A stretch of DNA of 64,000 nucleotides from Microbacterium algeriense (GCF_008868005.1 NZ_WAAO01000001.1:1426001-1490000); one strand, 5' to 3'. Shown: positions 18,075 through 27,792, counted from the first letter of the stretch. Numbers and translations are program-made. Notes: a model not told the origin generated them from the letters alone.

Positions 18075-18821
18075 TCAGGAGAGGATCGACGCGAAGAACG
18101 AGTCGCCCAGACGGGTGACCTCCGCGTGCATCTCCGTCGTCGAGATCGTGGGGGTGCCGTCGCCGGACTGCGGGCCGTAGTCGCCGAAGGAGGCGTGCGA
18201 GGCCCCGGCGATCTCCACCAGCTCGGCGTCGGAGGGCAGGAGGTCTCGGGCGTCGGCGATCTTCTCGGGCGTCGAGAGGCCGTCCTCGCTCCCGGCGAGG
18301 CTGAGGACAGGGAGTCGGCTGTCCGACAGGTCGTTCGCGCAGTAGCTGGCGAACAGCACGAGCGCGTCCGCGTCCGGCGCGAGCTGGCAGGCGCGCACGC
18401 CTCCCAGCGAATGCCCGCCGACGGCCCAGACGTCGACCTCGGGGGCCGCGGAGGTGAACGCATCCAGCCCGCGCGGATCGAAGAAGGCGAGGTTCAGCCA
18501 GGGGCGCGTGATGACGACCGTCACGCCGTCTTCCGCGAACCCCTGCAGGATGGCCGCGTAGGCCCACGGGTCGACCTTCGCGCCGGGGATGAAGACGAGG
18601 CCGACCTCCGATCCGCCGTCGGCGGGCGCGAGCACGATGCCCTCCTCGGCATCGGTGACGGTGAGGGCGGTGTTCTCGCGCACGGTCTCCAGCGGCTCGG
18701 GCTCGGCGGACATGACTCCGATCTGGGTCCAGGCGAGAGTGCCGACGACGACGAGGACCAGCACGACGGCGAGGCTCCACAGGACGCGTCTCAGGACCCG
18801 CCGGCCACGCTTCTTCTGCAC
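18075..18821 (-). CDS. Alpha/beta hydrolase, membrane-anchored
   Basis: This 248-residue protein has a basic N-terminus and one hydrophobic helix (about 12-32), then an extracytoplasmic alpha/beta hydrolase domain. The nucleophile elbow is VGGHSLGGV. A later aspartate (AGSEDGLS) and a histidine (GASHASFGD) complete a plausible triad. The substrate is unknown. The GTG start at 18821 lies six bases behind a TAGCGT box formed partly by the stop codon of the upstream monooxygenase gene. It converges with the PfkB-type kinase gene. Confidence 0.82.
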   Translation of the reverse strand: MQKKRGRRVLRRVLWSLAVVLVLVVVGTLAWTQIGVMSAEPEPLETVRENTALTVTDAEEGIVLAPADGGSEVGLVFIPGAKVDPWAYAAILQGFAEDGVTVVITRPWLNLAFFDPRGLDAFTSAAPEVDVWAVGGHSLGGVRACQLAPDADALVLFASYCANDLSDSRLPVLSLAGSEDGLSTPEKIADARDLLPSDAELVEIAGASHASFGDYGPQSGDGTPTISTTEMHAEVTRLGDSFFASILS

Positions 18822-18827
18822 GGGAGA

Positions 18828-18833
18828 ACGCTA
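18828..18833 (-). promoter_or_regulatory. -10 box overlapping the monooxygenase stop codon
   Basis: Minus-strand TAGCGT sits six bases before the hydrolase GTG. Its first three bases are the TAG stop codon of the preceding gene. Confidence 0.4.
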
Positions 18834-20114
18834 CCGCAGCTCCTTCTGCTCCCGCCGCACCGCGCTCCGGTAGGCGTCCTTGTTCACGTAATACGCCATC
18901 CGATCCAGGCCGAGGTAGTGGTACCCGCCCGTGACGTCCGGCCAAGGGCGGCCGGTCACCCGGTCCCGGAAGCGTGCGGCGCGCGGCGGGTCCTGCTCGA
19001 CGGCATCGAGGTAGGCCGCGAGAAGCTCCGCCTGCTCGTAGCGGCCCTGCCAGCCGATGCCGGAGGCCTCGATCATGCCCATCACGAACAGCCCGTTGAA
19101 CGACGCAGGGAAGATGTTCAGGAACAGCCGCGGGGCTGCGCCGCGCCAGTGCAGATGCTCCCGGGCGACGAACGGGTAGTCGAGCGTGTAGCCGGTGGCG
19201 AGCAGCACGAGGTCGTAGTCGTCGGCACTGCCGTCGCGGAACCGCACGGCGGCGCCGTCGAAGCGCTCGACGTCGGGGCGGATGCGCAGATCGCCCTGTC
19301 CGAGGTGGTGCAGGACGAGGGTGTTCACGATCGGGTGCGACTCGTAGATGCGGTGGTCGGGCTTCGGGAACCCGAAGCGCACCGGGTCGCCCGTGAACGC
19401 GCGCAGCACGCGGCTGTCGACGGCCTGCTTGAGCCGCGGCGGCAGCGGACGACCCTGGTTGAGCGTGTCGCTCGGCCTGCCGAAGAGGTAGCGCGGCACG
19501 AAGTGGTAACCCCGGCGCACGCTCATGTCGACGGATGCGGCGTGGTGCACGGCATCCACGGCGATATCGCACCCGGAGTTCCCCGCGCCGATCAGCAGGA
19601 CGCGTCGGCCGCGAAGCTGCTCGGGAGACGTGTAGCCGCTCGTGTGCAGCAGCTCGCCGGAGAACTCGCCGTGGAACACGGGCGTGTTCGGCTTCGCGAG
19701 CGTCCCGTTCGCCAGGACGACACCGGCGTACCAGCGGACCTCTTCGCCCCCGGGACCGACGCTGGTGAGATCCCAGCCGTCGTCGCGCGGTTCGAGCCGC
19801 ACGACCTCGGTGTCGAACCGGAACAGCGCTGTCAGGCCGAAGTGCTCGGCGTAGTCCTGGAAGTAGTGCTTCAGCGCGCGATGGCCGGGGTAGTCGACCC
19901 GCGTGCGCATCGGGAACTCGGCGAACTCGGTGGTCGTGCGCGAGGAGATCAGGTGCGCGGACTCGTACATCGTGCTGCGCGGGTTGGTGATGTCCCAGAG
20001 GCCGCCGACGCCGTGCGACGCCTCATAGCCGTCGACGGCGATCCCGCGCTTCTGCAGGGCGCGTGCGGCGGCGAGCCCCGATGGCCCCGCGCCGATCACG
20101 GCATATCTGCTCAT
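18831..20114 (-). CDS. Flavin-containing monooxygenase
   Basis: This 427-residue flavoprotein is of the class B FMO type, using FAD and NADPH to oxygenate small nucleophilic or ketone substrates. The FAD Rossmann motif GAGPSG is near residue 8. The FMO identification motif is visible as FHGEFSGELLHTSGY (F-x-G-x3-H-x3-Y pattern). The NADPH Rossmann motif GAGNSGCD follows it. The substrate cannot be read from sequence. ATG is preceded by GGGGAGCAGG. It lies just downstream of the mannitol operon terminator, so it needs its own promoter, which was not identified. Confidence 0.86.
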   Translation of the reverse strand: MSRYAVIGAGPSGLAAARALQKRGIAVDGYEASHGVGGLWDITNPRSTMYESAHLISSRTTTEFAEFPMRTRVDYPGHRALKHYFQDYAEHFGLTALFRFDTEVVRLEPRDDGWDLTSVGPGGEEVRWYAGVVLANGTLAKPNTPVFHGEFSGELLHTSGYTSPEQLRGRRVLLIGAGNSGCDIAVDAVHHAASVDMSVRRGYHFVPRYLFGRPSDTLNQGRPLPPRLKQAVDSRVLRAFTGDPVRFGFPKPDHRIYESHPIVNTLVLHHLGQGDLRIRPDVERFDGAAVRFRDGSADDYDLVLLATGYTLDYPFVAREHLHWRGAAPRLFLNIFPASFNGLFVMGMIEASGIGWQGRYEQAELLAAYLDAVEQDPPRAARFRDRVTGRPWPDVTGGYHYLGLDRMAYYVNKDAYRSAVRREQKELR

Positions 20115-20144
20115 CCTGCTCCCCGCACGTCGCTGTGCTCGAAA

Positions 20145-20183
20145 ACGCCCCCGCCTCCCGATCGTAACGGGTGGCGGGGGCGT
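20145..20183 (-). terminator. Terminator of the mannitol PTS operon
   Basis: Inverted repeat of 16 bp with one mismatch (20145-20160 and 20168-20183, loop 7). On the minus strand it is followed by TTTTC. It lies 16 bases after the mtlD stop. Confidence 0.75.
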
Positions 20184-20198
20184 CGAAGGGCGGCGGTG

Positions 20199-21356
20199 TC
20201 AGTCAGCCGTGAGCTGGTCCTGGCGCGCGGCGACCGCGTCGCGGATCACGGGGAACAGCGGATGCTCGGGGTCGAGCTCCGTCACCTGCGCGGTGAAGGC
20301 CGCGGCGTCCTCTGTGCGCAGCAGCCGCTGCAGTTCGACCGACTGCTCGTCGGCCGGGTCGTCGAACTCGAGGGCCGCCGACACGGCGGCGACCAGTGCC
20401 TCGGCGGACAGACCGCGTTCCGCTGCCATCGCTGCGGGCCCGACGAACCGCTCGTGCCGCGAGATCTTGCGCAGCGGCTGACGCCCGACACGCTGCACCG
20501 TGTCGATGAGCGCGGGATTGCGGAACCGATCGAGGATCGTGGCGCGGTAGGCCGCGAGCTCCGCCGGATCCAGACCATGCTCCGCGACCAGCACGGCGGA
20601 GGTCTCCTCGAGCGCGGCGGCGACGCTCGCCGCGATGGCGGGATCGGCCAGCGCGTCGGCGATGCGCTCGATCCCGGCGCGCGCTCCGAAGTAGGCGGTG
20701 GCGGCATGACCGGTGTTCACCGTGAAGAGCTTGCGCTCGATGTACGGGGCGAGGTCGTCCACGAAGTGCGCCCCGGGGATGCTCGGAAGGGCGCCGCCGA
20801 ACGGTCCGGCCTCGATCGCCCATTCGAAGTACGGCTCGACGGTCACGTCGACGCCGCCACCGGCCGGCTGCGCCGGGACGATCCGGTCGACGGCGGTGTT
20901 CGCGAACACCGCGCGGGCGAGCAGGATCTCGGCATCGTCCCCGGCGGCTGCGGCGATCTCCCGACGCAGCAGGTCCGTCGCCCCGATCGCGTTCTCGCAC
21001 GCCATGACCTGCAGGGGAGCGGCCTCAGGGGAGCGCAGGGCGAGTCCGGCGACGATGGTCGGCGCCACGAACCGCAGCACGGTCGGGCCGACGGCCGTGG
21101 TCACGACGTCAGCGCTCGCGACCTCCTCCGCCGCGGTCGCCGGGTCCGTGCGGCTGTTGACCGCACGGAACCCGGTGACGACATGATCCGTCCCTCCGGG
21201 GCCGGCCTCGTGCACGGTGTACTCGTCGGCGGCGTTGATCGCGTCGACGAGGGCATCCGCGACGTCGGAGAAGACGACGTCGTACCCGCCCTCGTGCAGC
21301 AGCAGACCGACGAAGCCCCGCCCGATGTTGCCCGCCCCGAAGTGGACCGCCTTCAT
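20199..21356 (-). CDS. mtlD: Mannitol-1-phosphate 5-dehydrogenase
   Basis: This 385-residue NAD-dependent enzyme oxidises mannitol-1-phosphate, the product of PTS uptake, to fructose-6-phosphate. The N-terminal Rossmann segment [11 protein letters not shown] is typical of the polyol dehydrogenase family. The C-terminal domain contains the [12 protein letters not shown] segment with the conserved active-site region. It is the last gene of the operon and overlaps mtlF by four bases (ATGA). Confidence 0.94.
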   Translation of the reverse strand: MKAVHFGAGNIGRGFVGLLLHEGGYDVVFSDVADALVDAINAADEYTVHEAGPGGTDHVVTGFRAVNSRTDPATAAEEVASADVVTTAVGPTVLRFVAPTIVAGLALRSPEAAPLQVMACENAIGATDLLRREIAAAAGDDAEILLARAVFANTAVDRIVPAQPAGGGVDVTVEPYFEWAIEAGPFGGALPSIPGAHFVDDLAPYIERKLFTVNTGHAATAYFGARAGIERIADALADPAIAASVAAALEETSAVLVAEHGLDPAELAAYRATILDRFRNPALIDTVQRVGRQPLRKISRHERFVGPAAMAAERGLSAEALVAAVSAALEFDDPADEQSVELQRLLRTEDAAAFTAQVTELDPEHPLFPVIRDAVAARQDQLTAD

Positions 21357-21787
21357 CCCTCGTTCACCTCCGACAGCAGCGCGTACAGCTCCTCGGGGGT
21401 CTGCGCGGCCGCGAGCCGGGCGACGTCGTCCTCCTCGGAGAACAGCAGGGCGATGCGCGACAGGATCTCCAGGTGCTCGTCGCCGACGCCGGCGATCCCG
21501 ATCACGAAGTTCGCCTGCTCACCTGCCCAGTCGACGCCTCCGTCGTAGCGGACCACGGAGAGTGCGGAGGCGAGGATCGCGTCCTTCGCGTCGTTGGTGC
21601 CGTGGGGGATGGCGAGACCGTTGCCCATGTAGGTGGACACCGTCTCCTCGCGCTGCCGCATGGCATCGACGTACGCCGGGGTCACGGCGCCCGCGGCGAC
21701 GAGGATGTCCGTCGCCTCCTGCAGCGCCTCGTCGCGCGTGGCCGTGCCCGCGTGGATCCTGACCCGGTCCGGGGTGAGAACGCTCAT
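21353..21787 (-). CDS. mtlF: PTS mannitol-specific IIA component
   Basis: This 144-residue cytoplasmic protein passes phosphate from HPr to the IIB domain of the mannitol transporter. The phosphorylation site is the histidine in [10 protein letters not shown] (H62). The separate IIA next to a IICB protein matches the split mannitol system of Gram-positive bacteria. It overlaps mtlA and mtlD by four bases on each side, so expression is tightly coupled. Confidence 0.92.
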   Translation of the reverse strand: MSVLTPDRVRIHAGTATRDEALQEATDILVAAGAVTPAYVDAMRQREETVSTYMGNGLAIPHGTNDAKDAILASALSVVRYDGGVDWAGEQANFVIGIAGVGDEHLEILSRIALLFSEEDDVARLAAAQTPEELYALLSEVNEG

Positions 21788-23418
21788 TCTGTGTCCTTTC
21801 GCTGTGCGCGCACCATCTCCACGACCTCCTCGTACTTCGGGGAGTTCATGAAGTTGTCGACCGACACGTGCACCGAGTTCGGCGACTTGGCGGTGGCGCG
21901 CTCGGTGAGCTGCTGCTGGGTGATGACGACGTCCGCGCTCCCGTCGAGGTTCGCGATCGCCTGGTTGGTGACGGTGATGTCCTCGATGCCCGCCTTCTTG
22001 AGCTTGTTGCGCAGCACGCTGGCGCCCATGGCGGAGGATCCCATCCCGGCGTCGCACGCGAACACGATGGTCTCGATCGGCGCTGCCGCGATCGTCGTCG
22101 TGGTGGGAGCGGCGGCGGCCTCGGAGGCCGAGGCGCCGGTCGAGGTGCGGAGGGCGTCCATCGCGGCGGACGACTTGCCCTTGTTCGCCTCGGTCTGCGC
22201 GATCGCGGCGCCGAACGCGTCGCCCTCGGCAGCCAGGTCGCGCTTGCGGGAGGCGCGCAGGATCACGCCGGTGATGAGGAAGGTGACCGTCGCGGCGATG
22301 ATCACGGAGAGGTACACGACCAGCAGGTTGGCGACGCCGGGCCCGACGGCCGCTGCGGTCACCGCGATGATGCTGCCGGGGGCGGCCGGGAAGGCCAGAC
22401 CGCCGCCGAGGACCATGTTCGTGGTGACGCCGGCCGCTCCACCCGCGATGAGCGCGAGGATCGTGGTCGGCTTGCTCAGCGCGTACGGGAAGTAGATCTC
22501 GTGGATGCCGCCGAAGAACTGGATGATGGCCGCACCGGGGGCGGAGGCCTTCGCCGCGCCCACGCCGAAGAACGTGAAGGCGAGCAGCAGTCCGAGGCCC
22601 GGCCCGGGGTTCGCCTCGATGAGGAACAGGATCGACTTGCCGGTCTCGGCGGCCTGCTCGATGCCGAGCGGGGTGAACACGCCGTGGTTGATGGCGTTGT
22701 TCAGGAACAGGACCTTCGCCGGTTCGACGATGATCGACACGAGCGGCAGCAGGTTGAGCGAGACGAGCCAGTCGACGGCCGCTCCGAGCGCCGCGCTGAT
22801 GCCGAGCATGACCGGACCGAAGGCGAAGAAGCCCACGATGGCGAGGATCATGCCGAGGATGCCGGCGGAGAAGTTGTTGACCAGCATCTCGAAGCCGGGC
22901 CGGATCTTCCCGTCCCACAGGCGGTCCATCTGCTTGGTGATCCATGCGGCAATCGGGCCCATGATCATCGCGCCCAGGAACATCGGGATGTTGGTGCCGA
23001 CGATGACGCCGACGGTGGCGATCGTGGCGACCACGCCACCGCGCTCCCCGTAGACCATGCGGCCGGCGGTGTTGGCGATGAGCAGCGGCAGCAGGTACGT
23101 CACCATCGGGCCGACGAGGCCGACGTAGGCGAGGATGTTCCCGTCTGCGCCCTCGGCCACGGCGGTCATGGCGCCCTGCCAGCCGATCACGGCGGAGTCG
23201 CCGCCACCGCCGATGATCTCGGCGACGCCGGCCCAGTGCCAGCCGAACGGGCTGTCCGCGCCGAAGAACCCGGCCGGGATGAAGAGCATCGTGATGAAGC
23301 CCCAGGCGATGAAGGCCGCGATGTTGGGCATGATCATGCCCGAGAGGAAGGTGCCGAAGCGCTGCACGCCTACGCGGAGGCCGCCGGGCCTGGTGGCGGC
23401 AGGTGACGTCGTCGTCAT
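21784..23418 (-). CDS. mtlA: PTS mannitol transporter IICB component
   Basis: This 544-residue transporter takes up mannitol and phosphorylates it. Residues about 15-370 form the membrane IIC domain; landmarks are MIMPNIAAFIAWG, NNAINHG and FGGIHEIYFPY with the substrate-site GGIHE motif. A flexible Ala/Thr/Ser linker follows. The C-terminal IIB domain has the phosphocysteine in VFACDAGMGSS (C455). There is no fused IIA; that role is filled by mtlF. The ATG at 23418 overlaps the ptsI stop. Longer in-frame extension runs through ptsI and is rejected. Confidence 0.95.
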   Translation of the reverse strand: MTTTSPAATRPGGLRVGVQRFGTFLSGMIMPNIAAFIAWGFITMLFIPAGFFGADSPFGWHWAGVAEIIGGGGDSAVIGWQGAMTAVAEGADGNILAYVGLVGPMVTYLLPLLIANTAGRMVYGERGGVVATIATVGVIVGTNIPMFLGAMIMGPIAAWITKQMDRLWDGKIRPGFEMLVNNFSAGILGMILAIVGFFAFGPVMLGISAALGAAVDWLVSLNLLPLVSIIVEPAKVLFLNNAINHGVFTPLGIEQAAETGKSILFLIEANPGPGLGLLLAFTFFGVGAAKASAPGAAIIQFFGGIHEIYFPYALSKPTTILALIAGGAAGVTTNMVLGGGLAFPAAPGSIIAVTAAAVGPGVANLLVVYLSVIIAATVTFLITGVILRASRKRDLAAEGDAFGAAIAQTEANKGKSSAAMDALRTSTGASASEAAAAPTTTTIAAAPIETIVFACDAGMGSSAMGASVLRNKLKKAGIEDITVTNQAIANLDGSADVVITQQQLTERATAKSPNSVHVSVDNFMNSPKYEEVVEMVRAQRKDTE

Positions 23419-25100
23419 GATGTCGTCTCTTTCTGGTGGTGGGGGAGTTCCGCGGCGAGAGACGCCGCGGCGGTTCGGGCGGATGCCGCGCCGTCTGCGG
23501 CGAGGGCGACCTCGGCGAGACGTCGGGCATCGTCCAGGGTGTGTGCGGACAGGGTCTGTCTGACATCGGCCAGTGCCGACGGGGCCATGGAGAGGCTCGT
23601 GGCGCCGAGCCCGACCAGGACCACGGCGAGCAGCGGATCGGCCGCGGCCTCGCCGCAGATGCCGACCGGCTTGCCCAGACGCGCACCCGCGTCTCCGACC
23701 TCGCGCACGAGGCGGAGGACGGCGGGATGCCAGGGGTCCTGGAACCCGGCAACGGAGCCGAGCATGCGGTCGGCCGCCAGCGTGTACTGCGTGAGGTCGT
23801 TGGTGCCGATCGAGGCGAAGTCGGCGTGTGCGAGCACGCGGTCGGCGAGCAGAGCGCTCGCCGGGATCTCCACCATGACTCCGGCGGTGCGCAGTCCGTA
23901 TTCGCGGGCGAGTCCGGTGAAGTACACGGTCTCCTCGACGGTCGCGACCATGGGAGCCATCACCCACAGGTCGGCCTCGGTCTGCGCGTCCGCCTCGGCG
24001 AGCGCCGTGAGCTGCTCGCGCAGGATGTCCTCGCTCGCCCGCAGCGCCCGCAGCCCGCGCAGTCCGAGCGCGGGGTTCTCCTCGTGGGCGTCGTTGAGGA
24101 ACGCCAGCGGCTTGTCGGCCCCGGCATCCAGCATCCGGACGACGACCTTCTTGCCGGGGAACGCCGACAGCAGCTCGCGGTAGGACTCGCGCTGCTGGGC
24201 GATGGTGGGAGCCTGCGCGGAGGAGAGGAACAGGAACTCGGTGCGGAACAGCCCGACGCCCTCGGCGCCCCTGGCGACCGCTTCGGCGGCGTCCGCCGGC
24301 TTGCCGAGGTTGGCGAGCAGCGCGATCGGTGTTCCATCGGCGAGAGCACCGGGTGTCAGCGGGGCCGCGTCCGCCGAGAGTCGGGCCGCCGCGCGTTCCG
24401 CGGCTCGGGCGAGCTCGTCGGCGGACGGATCGCTCGTGACCACGCCGCCGGCCGCATCCACGATCACGGTGTCGCCGGTGGCGAGTGCTGTCGCGTCGCC
24501 GACGCCGACGATCGCGACGATGCCCTTCTCCCTGGCGAGGATCGCGGTGTGCGAGGTCGGTCCGCCGTCCGTCGTGATGAGGGCGAGGACCTGGTCGAGG
24601 TCGAGGAGTGCGGTGTCCGCCGGCGCGAGGTCGCGGGCGACCAGCACGAAGGGATGACCGGGGTCGGGGACGCCGGGTGCCTCGACGCCGCGAAGGTGCG
24701 CGAGCACCCGCTGGGCGATGTCGTCGAGATCGGCGGCCCGCTCGCCCAGATAGCCGCCCACCGCCTCGAGGGTGGCGCGGAACCCCGCGAAGGCGTCGTG
24801 GACGGCCCATTCCGCCGTGGCGCCAGCGTCGATCCTGGCGTCCACCTCGTCCTGGAGCGTCGGATCCTCGGCGATCATCGCCTGTGCCTCAAGCACCTCC
24901 TGCGCCGCACCGCCCGCTGCCTCGCCGCGTTCGTTCAGCTCGCGGGCGACGGTCGAGACGGCCTCGCGCACCCGAGCGCGCTCGGCATCGGCTCCCGCGG
25001 TGCTCGGGGTGTTCTCCGGAGCGGGCATCGCCTCGGCCATGCGGACGACCGGCCCCTGGGCCACGCCCAGACCGATGCCCACCCCGCGCAGCTCGCTCAT
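23415..25100 (-). CDS. ptsI: PTS enzyme I (phosphoenolpyruvate-protein phosphotransferase)
   Basis: This 561-residue enzyme starts the PTS phosphate relay by taking phosphate from phosphoenolpyruvate and giving it to HPr. The active-site histidine lies in GGPTSHTAILAR (H184). The C-terminal PEP-binding barrel shows GLFRTEFLF, FASIGTNDLTQY and the catalytic cysteine in GICGEAAADP. Length is normal. It sits inside the mannitol operon between HPr and the transporter and overlaps the transporter by four bases and HPr by one base. Confidence 0.95.
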   Translation of the reverse strand: MSELRGVGIGLGVAQGPVVRMAEAMPAPENTPSTAGADAERARVREAVSTVARELNERGEAAGGAAQEVLEAQAMIAEDPTLQDEVDARIDAGATAEWAVHDAFAGFRATLEAVGGYLGERAADLDDIAQRVLAHLRGVEAPGVPDPGHPFVLVARDLAPADTALLDLDQVLALITTDGGPTSHTAILAREKGIVAIVGVGDATALATGDTVIVDAAGGVVTSDPSADELARAAERAAARLSADAAPLTPGALADGTPIALLANLGKPADAAEAVARGAEGVGLFRTEFLFLSSAQAPTIAQQRESYRELLSAFPGKKVVVRMLDAGADKPLAFLNDAHEENPALGLRGLRALRASEDILREQLTALAEADAQTEADLWVMAPMVATVEETVYFTGLAREYGLRTAGVMVEIPASALLADRVLAHADFASIGTNDLTQYTLAADRMLGSVAGFQDPWHPAVLRLVREVGDAGARLGKPVGICGEAAADPLLAVVLVGLGATSLSMAPSALADVRQTLSAHTLDDARRLAEVALAADGAASARTAAASLAAELPHHQKETTS

Positions 25101-25378
25101 CAGGCGGAGTCCTGATCGTGGTCGGTGGTGAGCAGCTCGGTGAGCGTGTCGAGCACGCCCTCCGCGCCTTCGCCCTCCGCGGTCAGGGTGACGTAGTCAC
25201 CGTGCTCGATGGCGAGGGCGATGACGCCGAGGATGCTGGCCGCGTTGACGGGCTTGCCGGAGTCCTTGGCGATCGTGACGGCGACGCCCGAATCCTTCGC
25301 CGCCTGCGCGAAGAGCTTGGCGGGGCGGGCGTGCAGGCCGTGGGAGGAGCCGATCCGGACGGTGCGGGAGGCGGTCAT
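25100..25378 (-). CDS. ptsH: PTS phosphocarrier protein HPr
   Basis: This 92-residue phosphocarrier moves phosphate from enzyme I to IIA proteins. The site HGLHARPA has phosphohistidine H16. The regulatory-serine position is occupied (NAASILGV, S48), though Actinobacteria usually lack the HPr kinase. It starts in the stop codon of the IIB gene (ATGA) and overlaps ptsI by one base (TGATG). A second HPr gene is at 27793-28056. Confidence 0.95.
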   Translation of the reverse strand: MTASRTVRIGSSHGLHARPAKLFAQAAKDSGVAVTIAKDSGKPVNAASILGVIALAIEHGDYVTLTAEGEGAEGVLDTLTELLTTDHDQDSA

Positions 25379-25692
25379 GGTGTTCCTTTCGGGGTGTCGC
25401 CGGCGTCGGCGAGGATCGAACGGGCCAGGGCGAGCGTGCGCGAGCCGTCCCTGTCGGCGAAGACGTCGTCCGGCAGCACGGCGACGGCGGCGCGGGTGCT
25501 GTCGCTGATGGCATCACGGCGGTCGCTCAGATGGGGGCCGATCAGGATCAGGTCGTGATCCGACCCGACGGCGCTGCTCTCCATGCCGGCCGCGGCATCC
25601 CAGTCGAGACCGGCGGCCGCCGCGGCGGACCGGAGTCGTTGCGCGACGAACGTGCTCGACGCCCCTGCGCCGCACACCACGAGGATCCTCAT
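25375..25692 (-). CDS. PTS IIB component, lactose/cellobiose type
   Basis: This 105-residue protein is a stand-alone PTS IIB. The phosphocysteine motif at the N-terminus is VVCGAGASSTFVA (C7), a good match for the lactose/cellobiose-type IIB fold. No matching IIC or IIA of that type is nearby, and the mannitol transporter already has its own IIB. It is the first gene of the operon, with AGGAAAGG as ribosome site eight bases before ATG. It could serve a second transporter or act as a regulator of the neighbouring PRD activator (speculation). Confidence 0.82.
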   Translation of the reverse strand: MRILVVCGAGASSTFVAQRLRSAAAAAGLDWDAAAGMESSAVGSDHDLILIGPHLSDRRDAISDSTRAAVAVLPDDVFADRDGSRTLALARSILADAGDTPKGTP

Positions 25693-25860
25693 CGATGCCG
25701 CCTTTCCTGAGAACAGTCTGGGAACGATGACGGGTCGTCCGCCAACACGTTCCTTTCCGCCCCTCCGGAACGGCTCTTCCGGCCCGCACGATCGGACGAC
25801 CTGACATCATGGAGAGCACGTCGAGACAGTGCGGTCAGCACGCGGGAAGTCGGAGGGATC
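25693..25860. promoter_or_regulatory. Divergent control region, mannitol PTS operon and activator
   Basis: The 168 bases between the operon and its probable activator hold an inverted repeat CCGGAA-N6-TTCCGG (25765-25770 and 25777-25782). It is near the middle and is a candidate activator site. No clear -10/-35 pair is seen for either side. Ribosome sites are AGGAAAGG (minus) and GGAGGG (plus). Confidence 0.4.
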
Positions 25861-27783
25861 ATGTCGCGCCAGCGCCAGGACCAGCTCCTCGCCGCGCTGC
25901 TGCGCCAGGAGGGATGGGCGACGGCCGGAAGCCTCGCTGATCTGCTCGGAGTCACTCCGCGCAGCATCCGCTCGTACGTCGCCGCGCTGAACGCCCGCGC
26001 GCCCGGAGCGGCGGTGGTCGAATCCGGGCCGGCCGGCTACCGCGCGGGGTCGGCAGCCCGCGGCGTGCTGCGGATGCGCCCCTCCGGGGATTCGGCGCCT
26101 CGGGATCGGCTGCACGCCCTCGTGCGGCTCCTCCTGGATGAGAGCGCGGGCATCGACGTGTTCGACACGGCCGAGGAGCTGCACGTCAGCGAGGCGACGC
26201 TCGAGGCGGACCTCGTGCGCGTGCGCGGGCTTCTGGACGGCACCGATCTGGTGCTCGAGCGCGACAGGGAGAACGTGCGCCTGCGCGGCAACGAGGCGGC
26301 GCAGCGGCGCCTGCTCAGCCGGCTCGCCCACGACGAGATGGACGACGCGTCCTTCCACCCCGAGACCTTCCGCAGGGCGTTGACGGGTGCTGCCGTGCCC
26401 GCCGCCGCCGTCGGCCCCTTCAAATCGGAGCTCGTCCGCGAACTCGGGGAGCTCGGCTACTACGTGAACGAGCTCGCCATCGCCGACGTGCTCCTGCACA
26501 TCGCGATCGCCGCCGAGCGCGTCGCCGCCGGCCACACGCTCGAGTCCTCTCCCGCCGGTACGAGGGAGGAGATCCCGAGAGTCGGAGCGGTGATCGCCCG
26601 ACTCGCCGCGCAGCACTTCTCCGTCGTGCTCGGCGAGGGCGACAGCGGCCACCTCGCCTCGCTCGTGCTCACCCGGATCGTCGCGCCGGGGGAGGCGACC
26701 ACCAGGGAGGTCGCCCGCAGCGGGGTGGACCCGCAGGTCGAGGCGGCGGTCCGCGCCGAGATCGCCCGGGCCGCCGAGGACTTCCAGGTGGACCTCGTCG
26801 ACGAGACGTTCGTGCTCCGTCTCGCCCTGCACGTGCAGAATCTGCTGCGCCGGGCGGAGGAGAGCGCCCTGACGCGCAATCCGCTGACGCGCTCGCTCAA
26901 GACGAGCTATCCGATGATCTTCGAGGTCGCGGTGTCGATCGCGAGCGGACTGCACGACCGGGTGGGGACGCCGATCCACGACGACGAGATCGCCTACATC
27001 GCGATGCACGTGGGCGGACGCCTGGAACGCAGCCGGAAGGCGGAGTCGATCCTCACCGCGACGATCGTCTGCCCGGGATACTACGAACTGCACGAGCTCC
27101 TGCGATCGAGCGTCGACCGCTCCCTCGGATCCGCGATCGAGGTGACGAGCGTGGTCACGAACGTCGACCCGGACTGGACGTCTTTCGACACCGACCTCGT
27201 GCTCAGCACGATCGAGCCCGGCTCATCGGGAGACCGTTTCGTGCGCATCCAGCCGTTCCTGACCGATGCCGACGTCGACCGCATCCAGCAGGCCGCTGCC
27301 CGCGTGCGTCGAGGACGACGGCTCACCCGGCTGCGCGGAGAGCTCGCCCGCTACTTCCACGCCGACGCCTACGTCTTCCCGCTGCCCGACGAGGGGGAGG
27401 AGGCCATCATCCGCCGCCTCGGCGGGCTTCTCGTGCAGGCGGGCCTGATCGGCGAGGACTACATCGAGAACACGATCGTCCGGGAGCGGATGTCGTCCAC
27501 GGCGTTCACGGATGCGCTCGCGGTGCCGCATGCGCTGCAGATGACGGCCGCGCGCACGGCGATCGCGATCGGCGTCGCCGACGGCTCGGCCGCGTGGGGC
27601 GGAGGGCGCGTGCAGGTCGTCGCGCTCGCCGCGTTCAGCGAGGGGGATCGCGCGGCTTTCCAGACCGTGTTCGAGCAGCTCGTCGAGGTGTTCAGCGAGC
27701 GCGAGAGCGTGCAGCGCATCGTCCGCCGTGGTACGAGCTTCGAGGCGTTCCTCGACGAGCTCGTGGCCGTGATCGACGGCTGA
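25861..27783 (+). CDS. mtlR: PRD-containing transcriptional activator of the mannitol operon (MtlR type)
   Basis: This 640-residue regulator is of the BglG/MtlR activator class. The first 60 residues form a DeoR-like helix-turn-helix (LADLLGVTPRSIRSYVAAL). Two PTS regulation domains follow in the middle; histidines such as those in HDEMDDASFHP and IAMHVGGRLERS are candidates for phosphorylation. A GatB-type IIB-like domain keeps a cysteine (TIVCPGYYEL). The C-terminal domain is IIA-like with DALAVPHALQ. Phosphorylation by HPr and by the mannitol IIB is expected to set its activity. It is divergent from the operon. The gene symbol rests on context. Confidence 0.85.
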   Translation: MSRQRQDQLLAALLRQEGWATAGSLADLLGVTPRSIRSYVAALNARAPGAAVVESGPAGYRAGSAARGVLRMRPSGDSAPRDRLHALVRLLLDESAGIDVFDTAEELHVSEATLEADLVRVRGLLDGTDLVLERDRENVRLRGNEAAQRRLLSRLAHDEMDDASFHPETFRRALTGAAVPAAAVGPFKSELVRELGELGYYVNELAIADVLLHIAIAAERVAAGHTLESSPAGTREEIPRVGAVIARLAAQHFSVVLGEGDSGHLASLVLTRIVAPGEATTREVARSGVDPQVEAAVRAEIARAAEDFQVDLVDETFVLRLALHVQNLLRRAEESALTRNPLTRSLKTSYPMIFEVAVSIASGLHDRVGTPIHDDEIAYIAMHVGGRLERSRKAESILTATIVCPGYYELHELLRSSVDRSLGSAIEVTSVVTNVDPDWTSFDTDLVLSTIEPGSSGDRFVRIQPFLTDADVDRIQQAAARVRRGRRLTRLRGELARYFHADAYVFPLPDEGEEAIIRRLGGLLVQAGLIGEDYIENTIVRERMSSTAFTDALAVPHALQMTAARTAIAIGVADGSAAWGGGRVQVVALAAFSEGDRAAFQTVFEQLVEVFSERESVQRIVRRGTSFEAFLDELVAVIDG

Positions 27784-27792
27784 GCCGCGGCG

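Noticed and set aside
15250..19572. A 1440-residue minus-strand open frame, and similar long frames such as 18051-21548 plus and 21784-24810 minus beyond the IICB start
   Set aside because: High GC lowers stop frequency in shadow frames. They overlap well-recognised genes (add, deacetylase, PfkB kinase, monooxygenase, mtlD, mtlA, ptsI), are Arg/Pro/Ala-rich and show no family motifs.
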